From: JAGNLV01 sp964612145
GTDB taxonomy: Bacteria; Zixibacteria; MSB-5A5; GN15; FEB-12
Assembly (NCBI GenBank): GCA_964612145.1
Contig: CAZTBP010000005.1
Span: 133,418-197,417, forward strand
Direction: 5' to 3'
Length of the DNA stretch: 64,000 nucleotides
Below, one piece after another: positions 7,301 through 15,569 of this stretch. The position numbers and the translations under genes were made by a program. The stretch's first letter is position 1, and each line of letters opens with the position of its first letter. The notes beneath the pieces were generated by a model that was not told the DNA's origin, searched no databases, and saw nothing but the letters and a program-made list of their open reading frames with translations.

Positions 7301-8483
7301 AGCTCTCCTGCGTTGCTTCGGTTTTGATTCGTTCCAGGACGCTGGCCAGTTCTTCAGCTTTCATTCGCTTGAGTTCCGGCTCATCGGACTCAAAGCGTAT
7401 CACCACGATTTCACATCGCGTGCCGAGTCGCATTGGCGGTCCCCAGGTCCCGGTTCCGCTTGACGTTATCACCTGCAAACTGGCGATTTCGCGCAGGCCG
7501 TAGTCGAAGCCGGCGTAGAACCGTCGCGTCATCAAATTAAACGGAAGGATTTGTCCGTGGTGCGTATGCCCGGAAATCATCAGGTTCACGCCATGCGCAG
7601 CCGCCACACCCGGGTGGGCGGGAGAGTGCTTAAGCAAAATTGTCGGGCGGTTACTCGGCGGGGCGAGTTCCGCCAAGAGCTTGTCGAATCGTTCCTCTCC
7701 GGCGCTCGATCCGAACCCGACACCGATCAGGCGCAGCCCGTCGACCAATACCACATCGTTATACAGAACTTCGAACCCAGCCGCCCGCACCGGGTCGACA
7801 TACGTCTTCCTGTTGCCAAATTCCTCGTGGTTGCCGGTGATGAAGAACACCCCATGTTTCGGCTGAATTTTGGTCAGCGGCTCCAGCAGCAGTTCGAGCC
7901 GGTGCGGGATCCCGTCGAACAGGTCGCCTCCAACAAACACGATATCCGGGCCGATTTTGTTGATCCGGTCGGCTACCCGCGTGGCGAATCGCTCGCGGTT
8001 AATGTGGCCGAGATGCGTATCGGAGATCCAGACCGCGGTGCGGCCGTTCCACTGTTCGGGCAGGCCGGGCAGTTTGACGGTGTATGATGTGGTTCGAATC
8101 CGACGGCCGTTGACCACGGCGATCAGCGCGACCAACAGGCCGGCATAAAGAAGGACCGCCCCGATCGTCGCCTCGTAGGTGCCATAACCGGCCAGGGTTG
8201 CCAGCCCGAGGGTAATCCAGGCGCCGACTGCGGCCATCAGCAGAAAATGCCCGATGCCAAGCCACGCCACCGCGAAGAGGTAGAAGAGCCGGGCCAGGCC
8301 GTTGCCGAACTTGTGGGCCAGCAGGGTGGCGGGGACAAAGGTGACGCTCAGGATGGCGATGGTTATGGTAGTGGCGGTGATATTGAGGTCAAAGAAGCTG
8401 ACGGCGGTGGTGAGGAGAAAGAAGTGTCCGGCCCAGAGGATGAGTTGGACGACGGCGATGAATATGAGGAAGCGGGTTGGCAT
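7293..8483 (-). CDS. Membrane-anchored metallophosphoesterase (calcineurin-like, YkuE-type)
   Basis: The 396 residues start with about four transmembrane helices (1-125). A calcineurin-like phosphoesterase domain follows with the full metal-site series: SDTHLGH (D155, H157), GGDLFD (about 185), GNHEEFG (about 219), a lone His in LLKHSPAHPG, and SGHTHHGQ (about 305). The active site should lie in the cytoplasm or close to the membrane; the substrate is unknown. Relatives act on phospholipid or nucleotide phosphates. It lies downstream of tRNA-Arg on the same strand, and its stop overlaps the start of a truncated VOC gene. No clear ribosome-binding site precedes the ATG at 8483. Confidence 0.85.
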   Translation of the reverse strand: MPTRFLIFIAVVQLILWAGHFFLLTTAVSFFDLNITATTITIAILSVTFVPATLLAHKFGNGLARLFYLFAVAWLGIGHFLLMAAVGAWITLGLATLAGYGTYEATIGAVLLYAGLLVALIAVVNGRRIRTTSYTVKLPGLPEQWNGRTAVWISDTHLGHINRERFATRVADRINKIGPDIVFVGGDLFDGIPHRLELLLEPLTKIQPKHGVFFITGNHEEFGNRKTYVDPVRAAGFEVLYNDVVLVDGLRLIGVGFGSSAGEERFDKLLAELAPPSNRPTILLKHSPAHPGVAAAHGVNLMISGHTHHGQILPFNLMTRRFYAGFDYGLREIASLQVITSSGTGTWGPPMRLGTRCEIVVIRFESDEPELKRMKAEELASVLERIKTEATQESYA

Positions 8484-8529
8484 TTTGTGTCAGGTTGGCG
8501 TCTCGCAATAGGGGTCGGGCACAATAAAA

Positions 8530-8601
8530 TACCCCCGCCAGGGATCGAACCTGGATTTCCGGCTCCGGAGGCCGACGCGTTATCCATTACACCACGGGGG
8601 C
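8530..8601 (-). tRNA. tRNA-Arg (anticodon CCG)
   Basis: Read on the minus strand, the acceptor arm GCCCCCG pairs with CGGGGGU, with a G-U pair at the end. The anticodon loop is CUCCGGA on a UCGGC/GCCGG stem, giving anticodon CCG. The T-arm contains GGUUCGAUCC. The discriminator is A at 8530 and CCA is not encoded. A U-rich stretch (TTTTATT) follows and may terminate the transcript. Confidence 0.93.
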
Positions 8602-8698
8602 AGTGTGGCTATTAATAACATAACCCTTACATCAACGCAACCAATTATTGTTCCCAGGTCCTGCGCAAGCTTCAGGGCACGCTTGGCAGAGTTTAACG

Positions 8699-8726
8699 TT
8701 GCGTTCGACCATCGATTGGCTATACT
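8699..8726 (+). promoter_or_regulatory. Putative proS promoter
   Basis: TTGCGT at 8699-8704 and TATACT at 8721-8726 are separated by 16 bases. They lie about 75 bp upstream of the proS start and divergently from tRNA-Arg. Confidence 0.5.
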
Positions 8727-8802
8727 TATCATTCGCCGCGAGCAGGGTTCGCTCGGGGCCGCCCAAACAGACATAAGATCGACCAAGACAAGGAAAAAGA
8801 CC

Positions 8803-10521
8803 ATGCGCTGGACGCAAACCTATATCCCGACTCTCCGTGAAAACCAGTCCGAAGCCGAGCTGGTGTCGCACCAGTTGCTGCTGCGCGGCGGCTATATTCG
8901 TAAACTCGCCTCCGGTATATATCTCTATTTGCCGCTGATGCAGCGGGTCATCCAGAAGTTTTCCCAGATTGTCCGCGAGGAGATGAACCGGGCCGGTGCG
9001 CTGGAAATCACCATGTCGGTGCTCTGCCCGGCCGAGGTCTGGAAACAGACGGAACGCTACTGGACCGCAGGGCGCGAACAAATGCGCATGAAAGACCGCC
9101 ACGACCACGAAATGGTGCTGTGCGGAACCCACGAGGAAACGGTCACCAACCTCATTGCCGGCGAAGTCAAAAGCTACCGTCAGCTGCCGATGAACCTGTA
9201 CCAGATCCAGGTGAAGTTCCGCGATGAAATCCGTCCCCGGTTCGGCCTGATGCGGGGCCGCGAGTTCATTATGAAAGACGCCTACTCGTTTGATGCCGAC
9301 GACGAGTCATTTGCCCGGTCTTATCAGGCGATGGTCGATGCCTACTTTCGGATATTCAAGCGGGCCGGACTGGATACGGTCAAGGTCGAATCGGATACCG
9401 GCATGATGGGCGGCAAGGCGGCCCACGAATTCATGCTGCTGGTCGATACCGACGGCGGGGAAGAAACGATCATGTTCTGCGACACGTGCGATTACGCCGC
9501 TAATATCGAGAAGGCCGAGTTTACTGACACCGCCGTCACCTCCACCGACGAACAGGCGAAAGAGAGGGAGGAGGTCGACACACCCGGTGCGGCCACAATC
9601 GAGCAGGTCACTGCATTTCTCAAGGTCGACGCCACCCGGCTGATCAAGACGCTGATGTACATGGCGGATGATCACCCGGTCGCAGCCCTGATCCGGGGCG
9701 ACCGCGAGCTGAATCTGGTTAAGCTCAAGAATGCCACCGGTGCGACGGAGTTGGAAATGGCTACCCCCGAGCAAGTGTCGAAATACACCGGCGCACCGGT
9801 CGGGTTTGCCGGACCGGTCGGCCTGAAAGATGTCGATCTGTATGTCGACCCGCTGGTGGAGCGAATGCAAAACTTCATTGTTGGCGCCAATGCCAATGAG
9901 AAGCATATAGTTAACGTCAACCTCAACCGAGACTTCAAGCCCACAAAAGTCATCGATTTAAGCGAAGCGCGCGACGGCGACCAGTGTCCGAAATGTGAAG
10001 GAAAGCTAAGTTCGAAAAGCGGGATCGAAGTCGGCAACACGTTCATGCTTGGCACCAAATATGCCGAGAAACTCGGGGCGAAGTTCCTCGATGCCGACGG
10101 CAAGGAGAAGCCGATTATCATGGGCTCGTACGGTATCGGCATCACCCGCACGCCCCAGGCCGCGTTGGAGCGGTATTTTGATGATAAGGGAATTATCTGG
10201 CCGAAACATATCGCACCGTATCTTGTTGAATTGATTCCTGTTAATATGGAAAAGGAGGAGCATATCGAAGCTGCCCGGAAGATATATGAGGGGCTCAATG
10301 AGGCTGATATCGATGTGTTGTGGGACGACCGGACGGACCGGGCCGGGGTGAAGTTCAACGACGCCGATCTGATCGGGCTGCCGGTGCGTATTGTGATCGG
10401 GGATAAGTCACTAAAAGAAGACAAAGTAGAGTTGAAAGCCCGCTCCGGCGGCGAGACCGAACTGGTCGATATTGATCAGGTAGTCCCGGCCGTGCAGAAA
10501 CTGCTTGAGCAGCTCAATTGA
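8803..10521 (+). CDS. proS: Prolyl-tRNA synthetase, bacterial type with editing domain
   Basis: Starting at ATG 8803 the protein has 572 residues, the usual length for bacterial ProRS with an inserted editing domain. The frame is open further upstream (to 8605), but the first homologous residues are MRWTQTYIPTLRE, and AAGGAA at 8790-8795 supports 8803. Class II motifs are visible: PRFGLMRGREFIMKDAYSF (motif 2 region), the catalytic CGTHEE segment, and GSYGIGITR (motif 3). The INS editing domain lies between, about 220-400. A C-terminal anticodon-binding domain closes the protein. It charges tRNA-Pro in the cytoplasm. Confidence 0.96.
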   Translation: MRWTQTYIPTLRENQSEAELVSHQLLLRGGYIRKLASGIYLYLPLMQRVIQKFSQIVREEMNRAGALEITMSVLCPAEVWKQTERYWTAGREQMRMKDRHDHEMVLCGTHEETVTNLIAGEVKSYRQLPMNLYQIQVKFRDEIRPRFGLMRGREFIMKDAYSFDADDESFARSYQAMVDAYFRIFKRAGLDTVKVESDTGMMGGKAAHEFMLLVDTDGGEETIMFCDTCDYAANIEKAEFTDTAVTSTDEQAKEREEVDTPGAATIEQVTAFLKVDATRLIKTLMYMADDHPVAALIRGDRELNLVKLKNATGATELEMATPEQVSKYTGAPVGFAGPVGLKDVDLYVDPLVERMQNFIVGANANEKHIVNVNLNRDFKPTKVIDLSEARDGDQCPKCEGKLSSKSGIEVGNTFMLGTKYAEKLGAKFLDADGKEKPIIMGSYGIGITRTPQAALERYFDDKGIIWPKHIAPYLVELIPVNMEKEEHIEAARKIYEGLNEADIDVLWDDRTDRAGVKFNDADLIGLPVRIVIGDKSLKEDKVELKARSGGETELVDIDQVVPAVQKLLEQLN

Positions 10522-10549
10522 GCCGGATAATTTGCCGGATAATTTCCGG

Positions 10550-10578
10550 TTGCATTGCTACTCAAGTTGGGGTATATT
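10550..10578 (+). promoter_or_regulatory. Putative promoter of the rimP-nusA-infB operon
   Basis: TTGCAT at 10550-10555 and TATATT at 10573-10578 have an ideal 17-base spacer and lie between proS and rimP. Transcription would begin near 10585, directly in front of an 8-bp hairpin. Confidence 0.5.
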
Positions 10579-10588
10579 AACAGATTCT

Positions 10589-10609
10589 GGGTGGGCGATT
10601 AGCCCACCC
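10589..10609 (+). terminator. Hairpin between proS and rimP (terminator or 5' leader hairpin)
   Basis: GGGTGGGC (10589-10596) and GCCCACCC (10602-10609) pair perfectly around the loop GATTA, followed by TTTGTTTG. It could end proS transcription. It also lies at the predicted 5' end of the rimP operon transcript, where it would be a stabilising or regulatory leader hairpin. Confidence 0.55.
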
Positions 10610-10631
10610 TTTGTTTGCTGGTTAAAAAATT

Positions 10632-11084
10632 GTGAGACCCGACGACCGCGTCAAAAATGAAATCTTCGCGCTTATCGAGCGGCCGCTTGCGGCCGAGGGT
10701 GCGGAGGTAGCCGAGATCAAGCTCTCGCGCTACAAGCACAACTCGACGCTTCGGATATTTGTTTATTCGGAGCACGGCGCATCGCTGGCTGAATGTGCCC
10801 GACTGTCGCGTCTGATCGGTGATCTCATCGATGGAACTGACTGGTTTCAAAACGGTTATACATTGGAGGTGTCGTCACCGGGCCTGGACCGCCCGCTGGT
10901 CACAGCGCGTGATTTCAAGTTCAGGACGGGGGAAACGGTTCGTATCGAGTTTGTCGACAGCAAGCGTAAGAAGTTGACGGCTGAAATAGTGTCCGCTGGT
11001 GATACGGACGTTGCATTCCAGCACGACAGTGAAGTTGTTCGGATACCTCTGAAAGAGATCAAGCGGGCAAAAATAGTTTTTTAA
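10632..11084 (+). CDS. rimP: Ribosome maturation factor RimP
   Basis: The 150 residues match RimP in length and two-domain layout. The N-terminal alpha/beta domain includes the Y-K-H-N-S-T-LRIFVYSEHGASLAEC region (about 33-58), followed by VSSPGLDRPL (about 80-89). A C-terminal Sm-like domain ends near FQHDSEVVRIPLKEIKRAKI. RimP assists 30S subunit maturation in the cytoplasm. The start codon is GTG at 10632, without a strong ribosome-binding site. It is the first gene of the rimP-nusA-infB cluster and is 13 bp from nusA. Confidence 0.93.
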   Translation: MRPDDRVKNEIFALIERPLAAEGAEVAEIKLSRYKHNSTLRIFVYSEHGASLAECARLSRLIGDLIDGTDWFQNGYTLEVSSPGLDRPLVTARDFKFRTGETVRIEFVDSKRKKLTAEIVSAGDTDVAFQHDSEVVRIPLKEIKRAKIVF

Positions 11085-11097
11085 CGGAGTTGCCAAT

Positions 11098-12636
11098 ATG
11101 TCGTTCGACATGATTGAAGCGATGACCATCATCGCGCGTGAAAAGAATATCGAATTCGATGCCGTCCTGGAGACGCTCGAGGCCGGACTGCTGGCTGCGG
11201 CCAAAAAGAAGTACGACTTCACGGATAACATTTCGTTCAAGTTTGACAAGAAAACCAACGAGTTGTTGATGTTCGCGACCAAGCGCATTGTCGACGAGGT
11301 CGAGGACCCGAATGAAGAAATCACGCTGGCCGAGGCCAAGGATATGGACCCTGAGGCCGAAGTCGGCGACGAGATCGATATTTACATCGACTACGAGCTC
11401 GAATTCGGACGGAACGCCATTGCGGCAGCCAAGCAGATCCTGATACAAAAGGTCCGCGAGGCCGAGCGGGACCGCATCTACGATGAATATATCGACAAGG
11501 TGTACACGCTTGTATCGGGGGTCGTGCAGCAGATCGACAAGGGGAACGTGATCGTCAATCTTGGCCGTGGTGAGGGCATCCTGCCGATCAAAGAGCAGAT
11601 CCCGCGTGAGAAGTTCCGCCAGGGCGACAGGGTCCGCGCCTATATACTCGACGTGCAAAAAGCAACCCGCGGACCGCAGGTCATTCTTTCGCGTGTCAGC
11701 AACGAGTTTCTCCACAAGCTGTTTGAACTTGAAGTGCCGGAAATTTATGAGCGCGTGATAGAGATCAAAGCTATCGCCCGCGAACCCGGAGAACGTGCAA
11801 AGGTCGCCGTGTACTCCTCCGACGACCGGATCGACCCGGTCGGTGCCTGTGTCGGCATCAAGGGTGTTCGGGTGCAGGCAATCGTGCGTGAACTCAACAA
11901 CGAACGAATCGATATCGTGCCGTATTCCGGCAACCCGGAGATATTTGTGACACGCGCGCTGGCCCCGGCCAAAGTCGTGAACATCGATACCTCGGATATC
12001 GAGCAAAAGATGACGGTTGCGGTCGAGGACGACCAGCTCTCGCTGGCGATCGGCCGTAATGGTCAAAACGCCCGACTGGCGTCGAAGCTGACCCAGTGGA
12101 AAGTGAATATCATGTCCGAAACCGAGTACAACGAAGCCAAACATCGCGAGGCTGAGTTGCTGGTGCCGGTTGGCCATCTCGACGGTGTCGGACCGAAGCT
12201 TGAGGAGCGTCTGGCTGATCACGATATCGGGTCGGTCCAGCGTCTGGCCAATTCCACGCTCGAGGGTCTGGTGAAGATCGAGGGTCTGGGCGAAAAGACC
12301 GCCGAAGCACTTGTCGAAAAAGCCAAGGTTTTTGTCGCTGAACTCGAGGCCGAGTACGACCGTAAAAAGGCTGAGGAAGAGGTTGCGGCGGCCGCTGAAG
12401 CGAAAGCTAAAGGCGCCGAAGAGCCGGTTTCCAGCGAGTCGGATCTGTTCACGGACGATGACGAAGACGAGGAGAGCGACGAGGAGCAGGAACCCGAATC
12501 CGCGGCCGCCGAGGCCGAGGATGCGAAGGACGAGGGAGACGACGAGGACATCAAATCGCAGGCGCCCGACACTGATGATGTTGAGGCTGCCGACGATGCG
12601 GAGCAGGAACAGGAAAGTGAAGAAGAGTCCAAATAA
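11098..12636 (+). CDS. nusA: Transcription termination/antitermination factor NusA with acidic C-terminal tail
   Basis: The 512 residues contain the NusA N-terminal RNA polymerase-binding domain (about 1-125), S1 domain (about 135-200), two KH domains (about 205-345; GVRVQAIVRELNNERIDIV and SLAIGRNGQNARLA are visible) and helix-hairpin-helix repeats (VGPKLEERL, IEGLGEKTAEAL, about 362-410). The last ~80 residues are an unusually acidic, Ala/Glu/Asp-rich tail, probably disordered. NusA modulates pausing, termination and antitermination. It lies in the conserved rimP-nusA-infB order. The YlxR and L7Ae-like genes often found between nusA and infB are absent. Confidence 0.95.
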   Translation: MSFDMIEAMTIIAREKNIEFDAVLETLEAGLLAAAKKKYDFTDNISFKFDKKTNELLMFATKRIVDEVEDPNEEITLAEAKDMDPEAEVGDEIDIYIDYELEFGRNAIAAAKQILIQKVREAERDRIYDEYIDKVYTLVSGVVQQIDKGNVIVNLGRGEGILPIKEQIPREKFRQGDRVRAYILDVQKATRGPQVILSRVSNEFLHKLFELEVPEIYERVIEIKAIAREPGERAKVAVYSSDDRIDPVGACVGIKGVRVQAIVRELNNERIDIVPYSGNPEIFVTRALAPAKVVNIDTSDIEQKMTVAVEDDQLSLAIGRNGQNARLASKLTQWKVNIMSETEYNEAKHREAELLVPVGHLDGVGPKLEERLADHDIGSVQRLANSTLEGLVKIEGLGEKTAEALVEKAKVFVAELEAEYDRKKAEEEVAAAAEAKAKGAEEPVSSESDLFTDDDEDEESDEEQEPESAAAEAEDAKDEGDDEDIKSQAPDTDDVEAADDAEQEQESEEESK

Positions 12637-12691
12637 CGGACGCGCTGTGAACAAGAACGTGACAGGACGTCCGGGGAGATCGCCTCTATAG

Positions 12692-14902
12692 ATGGTAGCG
12701 AAGAAGCGAATATACGAACTGGCGAAGGAGTACAAGATCTCCTCAAACGCCATGGTGACTGTCTTGAAGGAGTTGGGTTACAAGCCCAAGTCGCATATGT
12801 CCATAGCGACGCCGGAGATGATCGAATCGGTGAAAAAGAAGTTTGCCGATGAGAAACAGACGGCCAAGAAGCAGATGGAACACCGGGCGCAGGTGAAGGA
12901 GGCCGCCGACCAGCGACAGCCCACCCGTATCGGCGGAATCAAAGTTGATGATTCCAAGTCAGATGTCGCCGGATGGATGCGCAAGTTCGACAAGAAGCAG
13001 AAAAAGAAATCCCGTCGCAAACGCAAAGGTCGGCAGCAAGTCGACAAGAGTGCCGTGCAGAAGAGTTTCCGGTCAACTATGGCCGGCCTGACCGGCGGTA
13101 AACATAAGCGCCGATATAAACGCGGGGCGGATGGGCGTGAGATTGAAGCGGTTGACGAGAATGTCCTGGAGGTCAATGAATTCATGTCGGTCGCGGAACT
13201 GGCCAACATGATGGACAAAAAGCCGGCGGAGCTGATCGCCAAGCTGTTTGAAATGGGCGCCATGGCGACCATCAACCAGCGCCTCGACCTCGATACTATT
13301 GAAATGCTCGCTTCCGAATACGGCTTTGAGATCAAACAGATCACTGAGATCGGCGAAGAGGCAATCGAAGAAGAGCAGACGGCCAATCTCGAACGTCGTG
13401 CCCCCGTTGTCACGATCATGGGGCACGTCGATCACGGAAAGACTTCTCTGCTTGATTTTATTCGCGAAACAAACGTGGTAGCCGGCGAGGCCGGTGCCAT
13501 CACCCAGCATATCGGTGCGTACGAGGTCGAAAAAGACGGTGGACGCGTTACTTTCCTCGATACGCCCGGACACGAAGCGTTTACCGCTATGCGCGCCCGG
13601 GGGACCCAGGTCACGGACATCATCGTGCTGGTGGTTGCCGCCGATGACGGAGTTCAGCCGCAGACGATCGAAGCTATTGACCACGCCCGGGCGGCGCATG
13701 TTCCGATCATTGTCGCCATCAACAAGATCGATAAGCCCAGTGCGAATCCGGACACGGTCAAGACGCAGCTGTCCAACCACAATCTCATGCCGGAGGACTG
13801 GGGCGGCAAGACTATCATGGTCGAGGTTTCCGCCAAGTCGGGCGAGGGTGTCGACAAGCTGCTGGAGATGATTCTTCTCCAGTCCGAAATGATGGATCTT
13901 CAGGCTGACCCGACGATTCGCGCCCACGGCGTCATCATTGACTCCCAGTTGGAGAAGGGACGTGGCCCGGTGGCCACCGTGCTCATCCAGAAGGGTACGT
14001 GCTCGGTGGGCGATTCCATTGTTGCCGGCACCTTTCACGGCCGGGTCCGAACAATTATCGATGATCGGGAACGGAGCCTTAATGAAATCGGTCCTTCGCG
14101 ACCGGCCCAGATAACCGGATTGGGCGGTACGCCGCAGGCAGGTGACAGCTTCCTGGTGGTTGAAAACGACCAGGAGGCCAAGGAGATCTCCCTGAAGCGT
14201 GCCCAGATTAAGCGTGAGCAGGATGCCCGCCGCACTCATGGCCGGGTGACGCTGGATAAGATTTTTGATCGCATTAAAGAGGGTCAAATTAAGGAGCTTC
14301 GACTGATCATCAAGGCGGATGTCGACGGCTCGGTCGAAGTGCTGTCGGATACGCTGGAGAAGATCCAGACCGAAGAAGTCAAGACCAGCGTGATCCATCG
14401 TGGTGTCGGCGGTATTACCGAATCAGACGTGCTGCTGGCGGCAGCCTCGGATGCTATTATTATCGGTTTCCAGGTTTCACCGGATACTCGGGCTCGCGAG
14501 GTCGCCAAGCAGGAGAGTGTTGATGTCCGCCTGTACGATGTCATCTATGAGGCGGAAAACGATGTAAAGAAGGCGCTCGAGGGCATGCTGTCCCCGACGC
14601 TTACGGAAGAATTTGTCGGCATGGTCGAGGTTCGGGATACGTTCAAAGTTCCGAAAGTCGGTACCATTGCCGGCTGTTATGTAAAAGAGGGTCGAGTCAA
14701 TCGCAAAGACAAGGTCCGCCTGGTACGTGACGGCAAAGTCATCTACCGCGGCCAGATTTCCTCACTCAAGCGGTTCAAGGATGATGCTCGCGAGGTCAAA
14801 GAGGGCTTTGAGTGCGGAATTGGTATCGAGAATTACGATGATATCAAAGTCGGCGATGCCATCGAATGTCTGCAAATTGTCGAGGAGGCTCGGACCCTGT
14901 AA
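12692..14902 (+). CDS. infB: Translation initiation factor IF-2
   Basis: The 736 residues begin with an IF2_N motif (KKRIYELAKEYKISSNAM). A very basic linker follows, then a second IF2_N segment (VNEFMSVAELANMM, about 163-215). The GTPase domain starts near residue 238: GHVDHGKT (G1), DTPGH (G3), NKID (G4) and SAKSGEG (G5). Domains II-IV end the protein. IF-2 brings initiator tRNA to the 30S subunit and drives subunit joining. The N-terminal extension is short compared with enterobacterial IF-2. The GGGGAG ribosome-binding site lies about 13 bases before ATG 12692. Confidence 0.96.
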   Translation: MVAKKRIYELAKEYKISSNAMVTVLKELGYKPKSHMSIATPEMIESVKKKFADEKQTAKKQMEHRAQVKEAADQRQPTRIGGIKVDDSKSDVAGWMRKFDKKQKKKSRRKRKGRQQVDKSAVQKSFRSTMAGLTGGKHKRRYKRGADGREIEAVDENVLEVNEFMSVAELANMMDKKPAELIAKLFEMGAMATINQRLDLDTIEMLASEYGFEIKQITEIGEEAIEEEQTANLERRAPVVTIMGHVDHGKTSLLDFIRETNVVAGEAGAITQHIGAYEVEKDGGRVTFLDTPGHEAFTAMRARGTQVTDIIVLVVAADDGVQPQTIEAIDHARAAHVPIIVAINKIDKPSANPDTVKTQLSNHNLMPEDWGGKTIMVEVSAKSGEGVDKLLEMILLQSEMMDLQADPTIRAHGVIIDSQLEKGRGPVATVLIQKGTCSVGDSIVAGTFHGRVRTIIDDRERSLNEIGPSRPAQITGLGGTPQAGDSFLVVENDQEAKEISLKRAQIKREQDARRTHGRVTLDKIFDRIKEGQIKELRLIIKADVDGSVEVLSDTLEKIQTEEVKTSVIHRGVGGITESDVLLAAASDAIIIGFQVSPDTRAREVAKQESVDVRLYDVIYEAENDVKKALEGMLSPTLTEEFVGMVEVRDTFKVPKVGTIAGCYVKEGRVNRKDKVRLVRDGKVIYRGQISSLKRFKDDAREVKEGFECGIGIENYDDIKVGDAIECLQIVEEARTL

Positions 14903-14914
14903 GGGCGCCATCGA

Positions 14915-15196
14915 GTGGTTACCGTTGTGTTGAAGATCAGGCTCGATTTGCCCGGCGTGAGTTCATTGAAAGGTAAACGACGTATCATCAAATCGCTCAT
15001 AGCCAGGGTGCGCAATAGTTTCAATGTGTCCATGGCTGAAGTTGATTTGCAGGATCAATTGCGAACTGCTGTTCTGGGTGTGGCAGTAGTTTCAAACAGC
15101 GCCAGTTTCGGCCACCAAGTGACCTCGAAAGTGATTTCACGAATAGAGTCCAACGGTGAGGCGATCCTGGTCGATTACATCACGGAGACCTACTAA
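14915..15196 (+). CDS. ylxP: DUF503 family protein (YlxP-like)
   Basis: The 93 residues match DUF503/YlxP: VLKIRLDLPGVSSLKGKR near the start, RVRNSFNVSMAEVDLQD in the middle, and a short beta-rich end. This small protein is found between infB and rbfA in many bacteria and is linked to ribosome assembly by context; its biochemical role is not established. The start is GTG at 14915, 12 bp after infB. Confidence 0.88.
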   Translation: MVTVVLKIRLDLPGVSSLKGKRRIIKSLIARVRNSFNVSMAEVDLQDQLRTAVLGVAVVSNSASFGHQVTSKVISRIESNGEAILVDYITETY

Positions 15197-15197
15197 C

Positions 15198-15569
15198 ATG
15201 AGTGCCAACCGACGCCCGGTCCGGCTGGGCGAACAGATCCTCCGCGATATATCCGTGAAGATGGAACAGGAACTGTCCGAGAACGTCTCGGGGCTTGTGA
15301 CATTCACGCGCGTACGGCTGTCAAATGACTTGAAGCACGCAACCATTTATTACTCGGTACTGGAGAAGGCGGAGGGTGATCGTGAGCAGGTCGGAGACTA
15401 TCTCGAACGAGAAAAAGGTCATATTCGTAGGGTAGTCGGAGGCGAACTTCGCGTTCGTTATATCCCGGAATTCGCGTTCAAGTTTGATCCGTCAATAGAA
15501 GAAGGAATTCGTATACAGCAACTGCTGGATGAAATCAAAAGTGAGACAGAAGACCCAGAACAAGAATAA
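15198..15569 (+). CDS. rbfA: Ribosome-binding factor A
   Basis: From ATG 15198 the protein has 123 residues, the normal RbfA size. The KH-like fold shows RRPVRLGEQILRDIS at the start and the conserved FDPSIEEGIRIQQLLDE at the end. RbfA binds the 30S subunit near helix 1 of 16S rRNA during late maturation and cold adaptation. The frame is open upstream to 15156, but those codons lie in ylxP. GGAGA about ten bases before 15198 supports the later ATG. It overlaps the next gene by 41 bases at the longest start of that gene. Confidence 0.93.
   Translation: MSANRRPVRLGEQILRDISVKMEQELSENVSGLVTFTRVRLSNDLKHATIYYSVLEKAEGDREQVGDYLEREKGHIRRVVGGELRVRYIPEFAFKFDPSIEEGIRIQQLLDEIKSETEDPEQE

Noticed and set aside
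7551..8087. 178-codon plus-strand frame
   Set aside because: Antisense to the metallophosphoesterase, whose metal-binding motifs are all present on the minus strand.
11059..12753. 564-codon open frame on the minus strand
   Set aside because: It lies fully antisense to nusA, has no recognisable domain, and is kept open by the GC-rich codon pattern of nusA. It is a shadow frame.
13073..14398. 441-codon open frame on the minus strand
   Set aside because: Antisense to the GTPase region of infB, with no family resemblance; codon-bias shadow.
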